From Pseudoalteromonas umbrosa (GTDB lineage: Bacteria > Pseudomonadota > Gammaproteobacteria > Enterobacterales > Alteromonadaceae): 64,000 nucleotides of DNA. A model generated the notes under the pieces. It ran no database searches, was not told where the DNA came from, and worked only from the letters and a program-made list of their open reading frames with translations. Positions 44,651 to 54,546 of this stretch are shown in pieces. The position numbers and the translations under genes are program-made. Every line of letters starts with the position of its first letter. The first letter of the stretch is position 1. The stretch lies in the NCBI RefSeq assembly GCF_030125375.1, contig NZ_JASJUU010000001.1, forward strand, positions 911,255 through 975,254, written 5' to 3'.

Positions 44651-45133
44651 ATGACGGTTGGCATTATCATGGGCTCTAAGTCGGATTGGCCTACAATGCA
44701 ACATGCGGCAGATATGTTAGATAAGTTTGGCATTGAGTATGAAACGAAGGTGGTTTCGGCGCATCGTACTCCTCAATTATTGGCCGATTATGCATCATCG
44801 GCTGCTGATCGCGGCATCAAGGTTATCATCGCAGGTGCAGGCGGTGCAGCACATTTACCGGGCATGGCAGCTGCGTTTACTAGTTTGCCTGTACTAGGTG
44901 TTCCAGTTAAATCTAAGACGCTAAATGGCGTTGATTCTTTACTTTCTATTTGTCAGATGCCAAAAGGTGTTGCTGTAGGTACACTGGCAATTGGTGATGC
45001 TGGTGCTGCAAATGCTGGTTTGCTAGCTGCTCAAATCCTAGGTTGCCAACAACCAGAGATTTTTGAGAAAGTAGAAGCGTTCAGAAAAGCACAGACTGAA
45101 ACAATTCTAGCTAACCCTAATCCTGCTGAGTAA
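44651..45133 (+). CDS. purE: N5-carboxyaminoimidazole ribonucleotide mutase
   Basis: 160 residues, class I PurE length. The N-terminus reads [18 protein letters not shown] with the SD substrate loop. [15 protein letters not shown] carries the catalytic His, and [17 protein letters not shown] and [18 protein letters not shown] follow. It moves the carboxyl group of N5-CAIR to C4 in de novo purine synthesis. TTGAGGATTT lies before the ATG. One base separates its stop from purK, an operon with the enzyme that makes its substrate. Confidence 0.97.
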   Translation: MTVGIIMGSKSDWPTMQHAADMLDKFGIEYETKVVSAHRTPQLLADYASSAADRGIKVIIAGAGGAAHLPGMAAAFTSLPVLGVPVKSKTLNGVDSLLSICQMPKGVAVGTLAIGDAGAANAGLLAAQILGCQQPEIFEKVEAFRKAQTETILANPNPAE

Positions 45134-45134
45134 C

Positions 45135-46283
45135 ATGAAGGTATTAGTTCTAGGCGCGGGTCAATTAGCCCGCATGATGAGCCTAGCTTCTACACACTTG
45201 GGAATTAGTGTTTTGGCTTACGATGTAGGCTCTAAGCAAGTTATTAACCCAGTGACTTTTGAAGTAAAATCAACCACGCTCGAACAAGAAGTAGAACAAT
45301 CTTACGCGATTACAGCTGAGTTTGAACACATCCCTGAAGATGTTTTAAATATCTGCCAACAAAGCGGTAAGTTCTTTCCAGGCGCTGAGTCCATCGCAAC
45401 AGGTGGTGATCGTAGTAAAGAAAAAGCCTTGTTAGACAATGCACATGTCCCTTGTGCTCCCTATGCTTTGATAACAGAAAAACAGGCATTTATTAACGCA
45501 ATAGATGAACTAGGCTTACCCCTAGTGATTAAAACTTGTCAGGCAGGCTATGACGGCAAAGGGCAATGGCGCTTGAAAACGCCCGATGATGCCGAACAAA
45601 TATGGTCTGAAATGAAAGACTTTTTGGACTCTGGCACTGAGGCTGCACCTCACTCCATTATTGCAGAAAAGATGATCCCATTTGATAGGGAAGTTTCTAT
45701 TATAGGTGTTCGAGCTAGAGATGGTCAGTGCAAGGTTTACCCTTTGACTGAAAATCAGCACACCAATGGTGTTTTAACTTTATCTATTGCTGGTAAAGAA
45801 AAAGCAGCAATACAAGCACAAGCCGAATCTGCCTTTGAGAAACTAGCGACAGAGTTAAATTATGTTGGCGTTTTGGCTATTGAGTTTTTCGATGTAGGTG
45901 GTCAACTGCTTGTCAATGAAATTGCGCCTCGAGTGCATAACTCAGGACATTGGACTCAACAGGGGGCACATACTAGCCAATTCGAAAATCACATGCGTGC
46001 AATTACAGGTTTACCAGTTGGTTCGACGAAACTGGTTAGGCCAACCGCTATGATTAACGTACTTGGACAGCCTTCAATACCTTATACTGTGCTTGGCGTA
46101 CAAAACTGTACTAGTCATTGGTATGGTAAAGAGTCAAAACCAGGCCGAAAAATGGGTCATATAAATGTGTCAGCAGATAACCTGCATGAACTTGGAGAGA
46201 GGCTAGCTGAGCTTGCTGAGTTACTCCCAGAAGATGATTATCCGGGTGTCAGCGTTACAAGCCACGCCTTGATTTTAAACTAA
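45135..46283 (+). CDS. purK: N5-carboxyaminoimidazole ribonucleotide synthase
   Basis: 382 residues, ATP-grasp enzyme. The N-terminus reads MKVLVLGAGQLARMMSLA, the ATP-binding part has LPLVIKTCQAGYDGKGQW and EKMIPFDREVSIIGVR, and metal ligands are in VNEIAPRVHNSGHWTQ. It converts AIR, ATP and bicarbonate to N5-CAIR, which PurE then uses. It starts one base after purE and is followed by a terminator. Confidence 0.97.
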   Translation: MKVLVLGAGQLARMMSLASTHLGISVLAYDVGSKQVINPVTFEVKSTTLEQEVEQSYAITAEFEHIPEDVLNICQQSGKFFPGAESIATGGDRSKEKALLDNAHVPCAPYALITEKQAFINAIDELGLPLVIKTCQAGYDGKGQWRLKTPDDAEQIWSEMKDFLDSGTEAAPHSIIAEKMIPFDREVSIIGVRARDGQCKVYPLTENQHTNGVLTLSIAGKEKAAIQAQAESAFEKLATELNYVGVLAIEFFDVGGQLLVNEIAPRVHNSGHWTQQGAHTSQFENHMRAITGLPVGSTKLVRPTAMINVLGQPSIPYTVLGVQNCTSHWYGKESKPGRKMGHINVSADNLHELGERLAELAELLPEDDYPGVSVTSHALILN

Positions 46284-46312
46284 AAAAAGCCGAGCAGTAG
46301 CTCGGTTTTTTA
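46283..46312 (+). terminator. Terminator of purEK
   Basis: AAAAAAG, stem CCGAG (46290-46294) / CTCGG (46301-46305), 6-base loop, then TTTTTTATT. The A/T flanks extend the pairing. Confidence 0.85.
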
Positions 46313-46340
46313 TTGTATTCAGTCTTTATTAAGCTCTATC

Positions 46341-47279
46341 ATGGCCAAGATTAACCTGAATTACCTCAAAGCCCTATACCTGCTCTGCTTTTTAGCGTGT
46401 ATTAGTCCAATTGTTGGTTCTGCTACAGCATTATTTATGGGTATTACTTTTGCGCTTTTACTTGGTAATCCGTTAGAGATTCAAAGTGCAAATTTATCGA
46501 AGTTACTGCTCAAAATTTCAGTTATTGGATTGGGTTTTAACGTTGATATTATGCAAGTACTTGAAGTAGGGCGCAGCTCAATTGTTCTAACTATTGTTAG
46601 TATTACCGCAATTATTGGTCTGGGCGAAATTCTCACTCAGCTTTTTCGATTAAATAAAAATACTGGCACACTAATTTCATTTGGTACAGCTATTTGCGGT
46701 GGTAGTGCAATAGCGGCGATGGCTCCAGTGATTAAGGCGAAACAAGACGAAATTGCTGTTGCTTTAGCAATTGTATTTTCGCTCAATGCTGTTGGTTTAT
46801 TAATATTTCCATGGCTTGGGCACTATTTTGAATTAAGTCAGAGTCAGTTTGCAATGTGGAGTGCGCTAGCAATTCATGATACGAGTAGTGTCGTTGGCGC
46901 AGCAGCTGCTTATGGCCCGGTTGCACTTGCTATGGCAACCACGATTAAGCTGACTCGTGCGATGTGGATAGTTCCCTATACTGCGTTAGCAGGTGTATTC
47001 TGGCGCTCAGAGGAGCGTGCAAGCATTCCATTATTTATTGTTGGTTTTTTGTTTGCCGCAGGTATCAATACGTGGGTCCCTGAACTTAAGATGGTATGGC
47101 AACTAGGCTATGAGGGGGCAAAATCGCTATTGGTGGGTACTTTGTTTTTGATTGGTTCGGGAATATCGAAAAAAGTATTGCAACAATGTGGTTGGCAACC
47201 TTTCATTATGGCGCTGATTTTATGGGCAATTGTGAGTGCAGTCATACTAATATTAATTCTTGATGGATTTATTAAATAA
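46341..47279 (+). CDS. YeiH-type putative sulfate exporter family membrane protein (UPF0324)
   Basis: 312 residues with about 10 helices. The family pattern is present: SKLLLKISVIGLGFNVDIMQVLEVG, then GTLISFGTAICGGSAIAAMAPVIKAKQDEIAVAL (the Gly-rich re-entrant motif), and WSALAIHDTSSVVGAAAAYG. It is slightly shorter than YeiH (about 349). The true substrate of this family is not established; sulfate or sulfonate export has been proposed. It starts soon after the purEK terminator and is followed by a structured intergenic RNA candidate. Confidence 0.88.
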   Translation: MAKINLNYLKALYLLCFLACISPIVGSATALFMGITFALLLGNPLEIQSANLSKLLLKISVIGLGFNVDIMQVLEVGRSSIVLTIVSITAIIGLGEILTQLFRLNKNTGTLISFGTAICGGSAIAAMAPVIKAKQDEIAVALAIVFSLNAVGLLIFPWLGHYFELSQSQFAMWSALAIHDTSSVVGAAAAYGPVALAMATTIKLTRAMWIVPYTALAGVFWRSEERASIPLFIVGFLFAAGINTWVPELKMVWQLGYEGAKSLLVGTLFLIGSGISKKVLQQCGWQPFIMALILWAIVSAVILILILDGFIK

Positions 47280-47311
47280 ATTTACTAAATTTTTTTGAAC
47301 CTTTTAAAATT

Positions 47312-47423
47312 GCGCTAGTCTGAATATTTGAGGCTTGGATATGCCTCATTTCATATTCGTTGTCTATCAACGACTATGTGAGCGCAGAGAGTATTTGGCC
47401 AGTAGCTTTACTGGCCTTTTTTT
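47312..47423 (+). ncRNA. Structured RNA candidate: three-way junction followed by terminator
   Basis: Pairing can be drawn by eye with almost no unpaired bases at the junction. P1 is GCGCT (47312-47316)/AGCGC (47381-47385) plus AGTC (47317-47320)/GACT (47372-47375). P2 is GAATAT (47322-47327)/ATATTC (47353-47358) capped by TGAGGC (47329-47334)/GCCTCA (47343-47348). P3 is GTTG (47359-47362)/CAAC (47368-47371). A strong terminator follows: GGCCAGTA (47397-47404)/TACTGGCC (47409-47416) and seven T. A -10-like TAAAAT is at 47305-47310. It may be an independent small RNA or a 3' UTR-derived RNA of the YeiH-type gene. No known family recognised. Confidence 0.5.
47397..47423 (+). terminator. Rho-independent terminator
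   Basis: Stem GGCCAGTA/TACTGGCC with a 4-base loop and TTTTTTT. It ends the YeiH-type transcript or the RNA candidate, and isolates the S9 peptidase gene downstream. Confidence 0.92.
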
Positions 47424-47558
47424 ACCCTCCATTGTTGCTGTTTTGTGAACACACCTGCAAACAAGCTAAAAACTTTGTTTATTGGTCTTAAACCTATCGA
47501 ATAATGTTCTATCTTTTGTTTAAATTGCGCCGATTTAATTCTTAAAAGAAGAGCTCTA

Positions 47559-50042
47559 ATGAAAAAATCCCTATTGAGCATTGCCGTTGCAGGATTACTG
47601 CTAACGGGTTGTCAAACAACAAGTCAACAATCTGAACTTGAAGGTGTGAATAACACGAAAAAAGCGGCAGTTCAAAACGTACAAACACCACTTGACTTTG
47701 GTAGCGAAAATATCACGCTTGAGCAAGCTATGGCGGATCCAGATTGGATTAGTCGTTCACCAGAAGATGCTTATTGGGGTGCTGACAGCAATACTATTTA
47801 CTTTGATCAAAAACAGGTTGGTAATCAGCTAAGAGACACTTTTTCAATAAATAGTAAAGGAACACTGCCAGTTTCTTTGTCAAACTTACACAAAATTGGT
47901 AGTGATGAAGCTATATACTCTTCAGATGGCAAGTTTCAAGCTTACACATTCCAAGACAATATTTTTGTTAAAAAGGTAGCAACGCAAGAGGTTAAGCAAT
48001 TAACCCGTACGAGCGCAAAAGAAGAAATCATACAGTTTATGTTATCTGGTGAACTAGCATTTAAAGTTGGCCATACAATATTTTCAGTTGATGTGACTAC
48101 AGGTCTAACTAAAGAGTTAGTTAAAATCAACAAAGGTAATAAGCCAGTTGGTACGCAAGAACCAAGTACTTATATTGCGAAAGAACAGCACAAACTTATA
48201 GACTATGTCGCTCTTACACACAAAAATGCGTTAGATACAGAAACTCGACAAGCTAATATTGAGTCTGAAAATAACTCTATTGCAAATCAACAACTATATA
48301 TCGGTGAAGGTTACGAACTTGTAGAATCAAGCATTTCGCCAAAGGGTGATAAGTTAATTGTTGTTGTTAGCAAAGCGCATATGGTTTCTCAAGAAACGAA
48401 AAAAGACATCATGCCAAATTATATTGGGCAAGATGGAAATATTGACCCAGTTCAAGCGCGAAGCCGTGTAGCAGACAATAAACCTGTAGAAGTCGAAGTG
48501 AGATATTTTGATCTGAAAACAGGCGAGCAAAAAGACATTGGCTTTGAAACCCTGCCGGGCTTTGACGAAGATGTTTTAGCTGATGTGAAAAGAGAGAATG
48601 CACAAGAAAAAGGTGAAACTTATAAGTCTAAGAAATCACCTCGTTCTATCAAGCTTATGCTAGATTGGTACTGGACTCAATCTCCTATTCAATGGAACAC
48701 TAAAGGTGATCAAGTTGCATTGATGTTCAAAGCTTGGGACAACAAAGACCGTTGGATTGCAACGCTAGACTTTGACAAAGGTGAACTTGAGCCGCAGCAT
48801 AGGCTACATGACAAAGCTTGGGTTAACTATGCATATAATGACTTTGGTTGGCTTAATAACGAAGATACGTTATTTTTCTTGTCTGAAGAGACCGGGTATA
48901 GCCATTTATATGTTAAGCCGATTGATGGAAAAGCAAAGCAACTTACATCTGGTAAATTTGTAGTATCTGAGCCAAAGCTAACTCGTGATAACAGTAAGTT
49001 TTTCTTTAAAGCGAACGTAGATCACCCTGGCATTTATGAGATTTACACCGTTGATGTAAACACAAAAGAAAAATCAGCAATTACTGATTTGAATGGTTTA
49101 ACCGACTACTCACTGAGCCCTGACGAGTCAAAAGTTTTACTTAAGCACTCCAAAATAATGATGCCTACGGAGCTTTACGTTGCGGATGCTAAGCCTAACG
49201 CTCAGCCAAAGCGTCTAACCAATACGGTTTCTGACGAGTTCTTAAATAAAAAACTGATTGCACCTAAGATTGTTGCTGTGCCATCTAGCCACACAGACGC
49301 ACCGATTTATGCGAAAGTTTATTATCCAGCTGATTATACGCCAGGTGAAACAGGTAAAAAGCGCAAAGCGGTTATCTTTAACCATGGTGCAGGCTACCTT
49401 CAAAACTCACATATGGGTTGGTCGGTTTATTTCCGCGAGTTTATGTTCCACTCACTACTAGCAAGTGAAGGTTATGTGGTGATGGATATGGATTATCGTG
49501 CGTCGAAAGGTTATGGCCGCGACTGGCGTACAGCCATTTATCGTCAAATGGGTACGCCAGAGATCCAAGATTTAGCCGATGGCGTTAAGTGGATGAGCGA
49601 GCATGCTAACGTCGACGCAGGTTCTGTGGGCACATACGGTGGTTCATATGGCGGCTTTATGACGTTTATGGCATTGTTCACACAGCCTGAGCTGTTCCAA
49701 GCAGGTGCAGCGCTTCGTCCGGTTACTGATTGGGCATACTATAATGACCCATATACGTCTAACATTTTGAACAGGCCTGATGTAGATCCAATTGCATATA
49801 AAAGAAGTTCACCAATCTACTTTGCTGAAGGTTTAAATAAACCTCTGTTAATCAATGCGCCAATGATTGACGATAATGTGTTTTTCCAAGATGTTGTTCG
49901 ATTAGTGCAGCGTTTCATTGAACTTGAAAAAGAGAACTTTGAAACTGCAATTTACCCAGTGGAACCACACGGTTTTGTTCAACCCTCAAGCTGGTTAGAT
50001 GAATACCGTCGTATATACAAATTATTTAAAGAGAACCTTTAA
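47559..50042 (+). CDS. S9 prolyl-oligopeptidase/DPP-type lipoprotein peptidase
   Basis: 827 residues with a lipobox signal (SIAVAGLLLTGCQTTSQQ). Residues about 60-560 form the beta-propeller gate with PD40-like strands. Residues about 570-827 are the alpha/beta hydrolase: nucleophile in GSVGTYGGSYGGFMTF, acid in INAPMIDDNVF, and His in YPVEPHGF. It removes dipeptides or short peptides at the cell envelope. The RASKGYGRDWRT block before the nucleophile elbow is typical of S9B/S9C members. AAGAAGAG lies just before ATG. Monocistronic. Confidence 0.93.
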   Translation: MKKSLLSIAVAGLLLTGCQTTSQQSELEGVNNTKKAAVQNVQTPLDFGSENITLEQAMADPDWISRSPEDAYWGADSNTIYFDQKQVGNQLRDTFSINSKGTLPVSLSNLHKIGSDEAIYSSDGKFQAYTFQDNIFVKKVATQEVKQLTRTSAKEEIIQFMLSGELAFKVGHTIFSVDVTTGLTKELVKINKGNKPVGTQEPSTYIAKEQHKLIDYVALTHKNALDTETRQANIESENNSIANQQLYIGEGYELVESSISPKGDKLIVVVSKAHMVSQETKKDIMPNYIGQDGNIDPVQARSRVADNKPVEVEVRYFDLKTGEQKDIGFETLPGFDEDVLADVKRENAQEKGETYKSKKSPRSIKLMLDWYWTQSPIQWNTKGDQVALMFKAWDNKDRWIATLDFDKGELEPQHRLHDKAWVNYAYNDFGWLNNEDTLFFLSEETGYSHLYVKPIDGKAKQLTSGKFVVSEPKLTRDNSKFFFKANVDHPGIYEIYTVDVNTKEKSAITDLNGLTDYSLSPDESKVLLKHSKIMMPTELYVADAKPNAQPKRLTNTVSDEFLNKKLIAPKIVAVPSSHTDAPIYAKVYYPADYTPGETGKKRKAVIFNHGAGYLQNSHMGWSVYFREFMFHSLLASEGYVVMDMDYRASKGYGRDWRTAIYRQMGTPEIQDLADGVKWMSEHANVDAGSVGTYGGSYGGFMTFMALFTQPELFQAGAALRPVTDWAYYNDPYTSNILNRPDVDPIAYKRSSPIYFAEGLNKPLLINAPMIDDNVFFQDVVRLVQRFIELEKENFETAIYPVEPHGFVQPSSWLDEYRRIYKLFKENL

Positions 50043-50050
50043 TAACGACA

Positions 50051-50080
50051 AAAAAGGCCAGCATCATGCTGGCCTTTTCA
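50051..50080. terminator. Bidirectional terminator
   Basis: GGCCAGCAT/ATGCTGGCC stem flanked by AAAAA and TTTT. It sits between the convergent S9 peptidase and rhombosortase-like genes and serves both. Confidence 0.88.
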
Positions 50081-50097
50081 TTTTAAAATGTACGCTG

Positions 50098-50700
50098 TTA
50101 CTTCGTTTCGGATTTATTAAGCCCTAAACTTTGTGTAAATAAAGGAATAGCTAGCACAAGCCCGCCTAAAGCACCAATAAGGTGTGATTCAATTGCAACG
50201 CGAGAGTCAATTAAGTTACCTACATCAGTACTCGGTCCTGCATATTGTTCCCAAGCCAATTTACCTACAATACCCAAGAATAAAAGAATACCTGTAGGTT
50301 CTTTTACTTGAATATCTTTTAGTGCACCCCAAACAATAATTCCATGTAGCAATCCGCTTAATCCGGTGTATACTCTGATGTCTGGACAAAATAGCCAAAT
50401 GCCTAACCCAGTCCAAAGCCCTAGTAATAATACATGAGCAAAATAGCGTTTTATTGATGTGTGTTCTGCGTGCAGTACCCAAATAAACAAAATACCGACT
50501 AGGTTCAAACCTAAATGTGTCCAATTGGTATGAATATATTGGCTACTCCAAATTCGCCATACTTGACCATCAGTGATCAATTGACGGTGAAATTCAAGTG
50601 TATCTCGCATATCGAATGCCATTAATAAAGTGGCAATTATCGCTAATACCAATGGCGGTACGATATACTGAGGGCTTACAGGAAGGTTGAAACCAAGCAT
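50098..50700 (-). CDS. Rhomboid intramembrane serine protease, rhombosortase-like
   Basis: 200 residues, six membrane helices. Motifs: HTNWTHLGLNLVG (helix 2 His/Asn), YTGLSGLLHGIIVWGAL (GxSG nucleophile, with the LSGxLHG form typical of rhombosortase rather than ordinary GlpG), and IESHLIGALGG with the catalytic His. Rhombosortases cut GlyGly-CTERM tails of secreted proteins. I saw no GlyGly-CTERM protein in the window, so its clients are elsewhere. Divergent from ggt. A generic rhomboid role remains possible. Confidence 0.8.
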   Translation of the reverse strand: MLGFNLPVSPQYIVPPLVLAIIATLLMAFDMRDTLEFHRQLITDGQVWRIWSSQYIHTNWTHLGLNLVGILFIWVLHAEHTSIKRYFAHVLLLGLWTGLGIWLFCPDIRVYTGLSGLLHGIIVWGALKDIQVKEPTGILLFLGIVGKLAWEQYAGPSTDVGNLIDSRVAIESHLIGALGGLVLAIPLFTQSLGLNKSETK

Positions 50701-50781
50701 GCTATGTCTACAATAATAAAGGTATTTTTACATATTGTGCCTGTTAACTTTTATGATGCCAACGAAGATCGAAAATAAATA

Positions 50782-52554
50782 ATGAATACATTCAAATTAA
50801 AGTCCTCATTGCTAGCATTGGTGCTCGCATCTAGTTTACCCGCTGTAGCGGACCAAGCTGAATCTAAAAAGCGAGAAGCAAGAGAACCTGAAGCAGCTAC
50901 TGGCCTGACCTTAAAAAAAGAAAAAATAGCTAAAAAGTATATGATTGTCGCTGCTAATCCACATGCAAGCAAAGCAGGCCAGTTAATGCTTCAACAAGGG
51001 GGCAGCGCAATTGATGCGGCAATCGCTGCTCAGTTAGTTTTAACGCTTGTAGAACCGCAATCATCTGGTATTGGTGGTGGCGCATTCATTCTTCATTATG
51101 ATAAAAGCAATGATTATCTCACGACATTTGATGGTCGTGAGACTGCACCGAAAAAAGCAGACCATACGCTCTTTTTAGACAAAGAGGGTAAACCGGTTAG
51201 GTGGATTGAAGCGGTTGTTGGCGGCCGTTCTGTTGGTGTACCTGGTATTATTCACTCTATGAAGCAAGCACACGATAAGTATGGTGTCTTAAAGTGGAAG
51301 CAGTTGTTCAAACCTGCTATTGACCTGGCAAATAACGGTTTTAAAGTATCTCCTAGACTTCACATGTTGCTTAAAAAAGAGTTTAACCCAGGTCTAACTA
51401 AACTTTCTCCAGCGAAGGAGTATTTCTATCCAAATGGAAAAGCGCTTGAAATTGGCTCTTTAGTTAAGAACCCCGCATTAGCCAAAATCTACAAAGAAAT
51501 TGCAGAATACGGACCTAAAGCATTTTATGAAGGTAAATATGCTGAAGATATGGTTAAAGCGGTGCAAAACGCTGAAATTGCGCCGGGCCATTTATCTTTG
51601 TCTGACCTTGCTAATTACCAAAGTAAAGAGCGTCATCCAGTTTGCACTTCATATCATGACTATAAAGTGTGTTCGATGGCACCACCGAGTAGCGGCGGGC
51701 TAACAGTACTGCAAATACTGAAGTTGCTAGAAGGCAAAAAACTAGCACAGTACAACCCAAATGATCCGCAAGCTGTGCATTTGTTTACACAGGCATCAAG
51801 GTTGGCATTCGCTGACCGTAATTTTTATATCGCAGATCCAGATTTTGTAGATGTACCGACTCAGGGCTTGTTGAATCCAGTTTATTTAAACTCCAGAGCA
51901 AAATTAATTGGGGAAAGAGATAATCAAGAAATGCCTGTGGGAGATCCATCAATGGGCAAATTATCTTATGCTCAGGATGACAGTTATGAACTTCCATCAA
52001 CTACGCACTTGTCAATTGTAGACAGTAAAGGCAATGCTGTTTCTATGACGAGCTCTATTGAAATGGGTTTTGGCTCAACGGTTATGGTGAACGGGTATTT
52101 ATTAAACAATCAACTGACTGACTTCTCACTCTCACCAAAAGTTGGTGGGAAATGGGTTGCTAATCGTGTTGAACCAAATAAGCGCCCTAGAAGCTCTATG
52201 GCCCCAGTTATGGTATTTAATAAAGATGGCAGTTTAAAGTTGGTTGTCGGCTCTCCAGGTGGAAGCCGAATTATTAACTACGTCGCTCAAACGGTGATTG
52301 GTGTTCTTGATTGGGGCTTGACGCCACAACAGGCAATTAATTTACCGCGTGTCACAAATCGGAATAAATATACAACCTTAGAGAAGGGAACAGAATTAAA
52401 AGCAATGAAGCCTTGGTTGGAGTCAAAGGGGCATAAAGTACGGATCTCTGATTTAAATTCAGGTATTCACGCAATCGAAATAAAAGCAGGACTTTTATTT
52501 GGTGGTGCAGATCCGCGCAGAGAAGGTGTTGCACTTGGAGAATCTAGCGAGTAA
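50782..52554 (+). CDS. ggt: Gamma-glutamyltransferase
   Basis: 590 residues with a signal peptide (LLALVLASSLPAVADQA). The large-subunit part shows MIVAANPHASKAGQLMLQQG, QSSGIGGGAFILHYD and FDGRETAP. The autocleavage site and nucleophile Thr are in ELPSTTHLSIVDSKGNAVSMT, and the small subunit has NRVEPNKRPRSSMAPVMV and GSPGGSRIINYV. It breaks glutathione and gamma-glutamyl peptides in the periplasm, supplying glutamate, Cys-Gly, or pyroglutamate precursors, which links to the pxp/pcp operon. Monocistronic, divergent from the rhomboid gene. Confidence 0.96.
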   Translation: MNTFKLKSSLLALVLASSLPAVADQAESKKREAREPEAATGLTLKKEKIAKKYMIVAANPHASKAGQLMLQQGGSAIDAAIAAQLVLTLVEPQSSGIGGGAFILHYDKSNDYLTTFDGRETAPKKADHTLFLDKEGKPVRWIEAVVGGRSVGVPGIIHSMKQAHDKYGVLKWKQLFKPAIDLANNGFKVSPRLHMLLKKEFNPGLTKLSPAKEYFYPNGKALEIGSLVKNPALAKIYKEIAEYGPKAFYEGKYAEDMVKAVQNAEIAPGHLSLSDLANYQSKERHPVCTSYHDYKVCSMAPPSSGGLTVLQILKLLEGKKLAQYNPNDPQAVHLFTQASRLAFADRNFYIADPDFVDVPTQGLLNPVYLNSRAKLIGERDNQEMPVGDPSMGKLSYAQDDSYELPSTTHLSIVDSKGNAVSMTSSIEMGFGSTVMVNGYLLNNQLTDFSLSPKVGGKWVANRVEPNKRPRSSMAPVMVFNKDGSLKLVVGSPGGSRIINYVAQTVIGVLDWGLTPQQAINLPRVTNRNKYTTLEKGTELKAMKPWLESKGHKVRISDLNSGIHAIEIKAGLLFGGADPRREGVALGESSE

Positions 52555-52726
52555 GCGTAGGATATTATAGATTATTCAGTTATAATGTATGACCCTGTTT
52601 ACGGATCTCTCATTCGTTTACAGGGCCGTTTTATTGGTCTGATGTGCATTAAAGTAATTGAAAATTTGTGTACTTAGACAATAATGATCCCTTATATCAA
52701 AAAATTAAGAGTCACAGCTTGTAAAT

Positions 52727-54421
52727 ATGACTAAACAAACCGACCCTAACTACCTCTACATCCCATATTCTGGCCCAACTTTATTGGAAACTCCGCTTCT
52801 TAATAAAGGCAGTGCATTTAGCCAGCATGAGCGTGAAAACTTCAACTTAGCAGGTTTAGTTCCTCCTCGTTATGAAACAATTGAGGAACAGGTAGAGCGT
52901 TGTTATCAACAATTTTCAAGTTTCAAAGATAACCTAAACAAACATATATATTTACGAGCTATTCAAGACAACAACGAGACGCTTTACTACCGCTTAGTAA
53001 GAGATCACCTAGAAGAGATGATGCCTATCATCTATACACCAACGGTAGGTGATGCATGTGAAAAGTTCTCTGATATTTATCGTAGTTCTCGTGGATTATT
53101 CATTTCATATGAAGATCGTCACAATATCGATGATATTCTTCGCAATGCCACTAAGGGCAAAGTTAAGGTAATCGTAGTAACTGATGGTGAGCGTATTCTT
53201 GGTCTAGGTGACCAAGGTATCGGTGGTATGGGTATTCCAATTGGTAAACTGGCTCTTTATACAGTATGTGGCGGAATCAGCCCAGCGTACACGTTACCTG
53301 TGATGCTGGATGTGGGTACAAATAACGAGAAGTTATTAAACGACCCAATGTATATGGGCGCAAGACATAAGCGCATCAGCCAAGAAGAATACGATGAGTT
53401 CTTAGATCTATTCATTAAAGCAGTGAAGCGCCGCTGGCCAAATGTGTTACTTCAGTTTGAAGATTTTGCACAACCAAATGCAATGCCTCTTTTAAAGCGT
53501 TACCGTGATGAAATTTGTTGCTTTAACGATGATATTCAAGGCACAGCTTCTGTAACAGTTGGTTCTTTACTTGCTGCTTGTCGAGTTAAAGGCGCAAAAC
53601 TATCAGAACAAAAAGTTGTTTTTGTTGGTGCAGGTTCAGCAGGTTGCGGTATCGCTGAACAAATCATTGCACAAATGGTATCTGAAGGTGTCTCAGATGA
53701 GCAAGCGCGCAGCCAAGTGTTTATGGTTGACAGATTTGGTCTATTAACTGAAGGAATGGAAGGTTTGAGAGACTTCCAAGCTGCGCTTGTTCAAACAACA
53801 ACAAACCTAGAGAGCTGGAACTATAGTGGTGAGTATGCATCTTTACTAGACGTGATGCACTGCGCACAACCAGATATTTTAATTGGTGTATCAGGTCAAC
53901 CTGGCTTATTTACTGAGCAAGTGATCAAAGCGATGCACGCAGGTTGTGAACAACCAATTATCTTCCCGCTTAGTAATCCATCTCGTCAAGTTGAAGCACA
54001 TCCAAAGGATGTGATTGAGTGGACAGAAGGTAAAGCGATTGTTGCCACTGGTAGTCCATTTGATCCGGTCGAGTTTGGTGGTAAAACACATGTAATTCCG
54101 CAGTGTAACAACAGCTACATTTTCCCAGGTATTGGTCTAGGTGTATTGGCTGCTAAAGCGTCAAGAATCACAGAGTCAATGCTAATGGTAGCGAGTGAGA
54201 CATTAGCAGAATCTTCTCCGTGGGCAAACACAGGTAAGGGCAGCCTTCTGCCTTCTCTGGTCGAAATTGAGCAATTAAGTAAGCGAATAGCATTTGCTGT
54301 TGCCAAAAAAGCGATGGAAGAAGGGGTGTCATTAGACATGCCTGATGACCTAATTTGGTCTGCAATCGATAAAAACTACTGGATGCCAGAGTATAGAAAC
54401 TACAAACGTTGTAGCATTTAA
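52727..54421 (+). CDS. maeA: NAD-dependent malic enzyme (oxaloacetate-decarboxylating)
   Basis: 564 residues, the length of E. coli MaeA (565). It contains [17 protein letters not shown], the signature [19 protein letters not shown], the NAD loop [17 protein letters not shown], and [12 protein letters not shown]. The Tyr and Lys catalytic residues are in the expected N-terminal blocks (IYTPTVG and [20 protein letters not shown]). It converts malate to pyruvate and CO2. Monocistronic with a terminator. Confidence 0.97.
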   Translation: MTKQTDPNYLYIPYSGPTLLETPLLNKGSAFSQHERENFNLAGLVPPRYETIEEQVERCYQQFSSFKDNLNKHIYLRAIQDNNETLYYRLVRDHLEEMMPIIYTPTVGDACEKFSDIYRSSRGLFISYEDRHNIDDILRNATKGKVKVIVVTDGERILGLGDQGIGGMGIPIGKLALYTVCGGISPAYTLPVMLDVGTNNEKLLNDPMYMGARHKRISQEEYDEFLDLFIKAVKRRWPNVLLQFEDFAQPNAMPLLKRYRDEICCFNDDIQGTASVTVGSLLAACRVKGAKLSEQKVVFVGAGSAGCGIAEQIIAQMVSEGVSDEQARSQVFMVDRFGLLTEGMEGLRDFQAALVQTTTNLESWNYSGEYASLLDVMHCAQPDILIGVSGQPGLFTEQVIKAMHAGCEQPIIFPLSNPSRQVEAHPKDVIEWTEGKAIVATGSPFDPVEFGGKTHVIPQCNNSYIFPGIGLGVLAAKASRITESMLMVASETLAESSPWANTGKGSLLPSLVEIEQLSKRIAFAVAKKAMEEGVSLDMPDDLIWSAIDKNYWMPEYRNYKRCSI

Positions 54422-54434
54422 ACTGACTTATTTT

Positions 54435-54461
54435 AAAGGCCCTCGATAGAGGGCCTTTTTA
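54435..54461 (+). terminator. Rho-independent terminator of maeA
   Basis: Perfect 10-bp stem AAAGGCCCTC (54435-54444) / GAGGGCCTTT (54449-54458), 4-base loop, continuing into T residues. Confidence 0.92.
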
Positions 54462-54546
54462 TTGTGCTAATAAATAGCAAACAATAGGTTTGTCGCTATA
54501 CTTAACTAATAATTTACAGCACGGACTGCATGCAGTAGGAGTATAT

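Noticed and set aside
52592..52633. Terminator after ggt
   Set aside because: Only a 6-bp CCCTGT/ACAGGG stem with a loop over 20 bases and a weak T tail; too poor to list.
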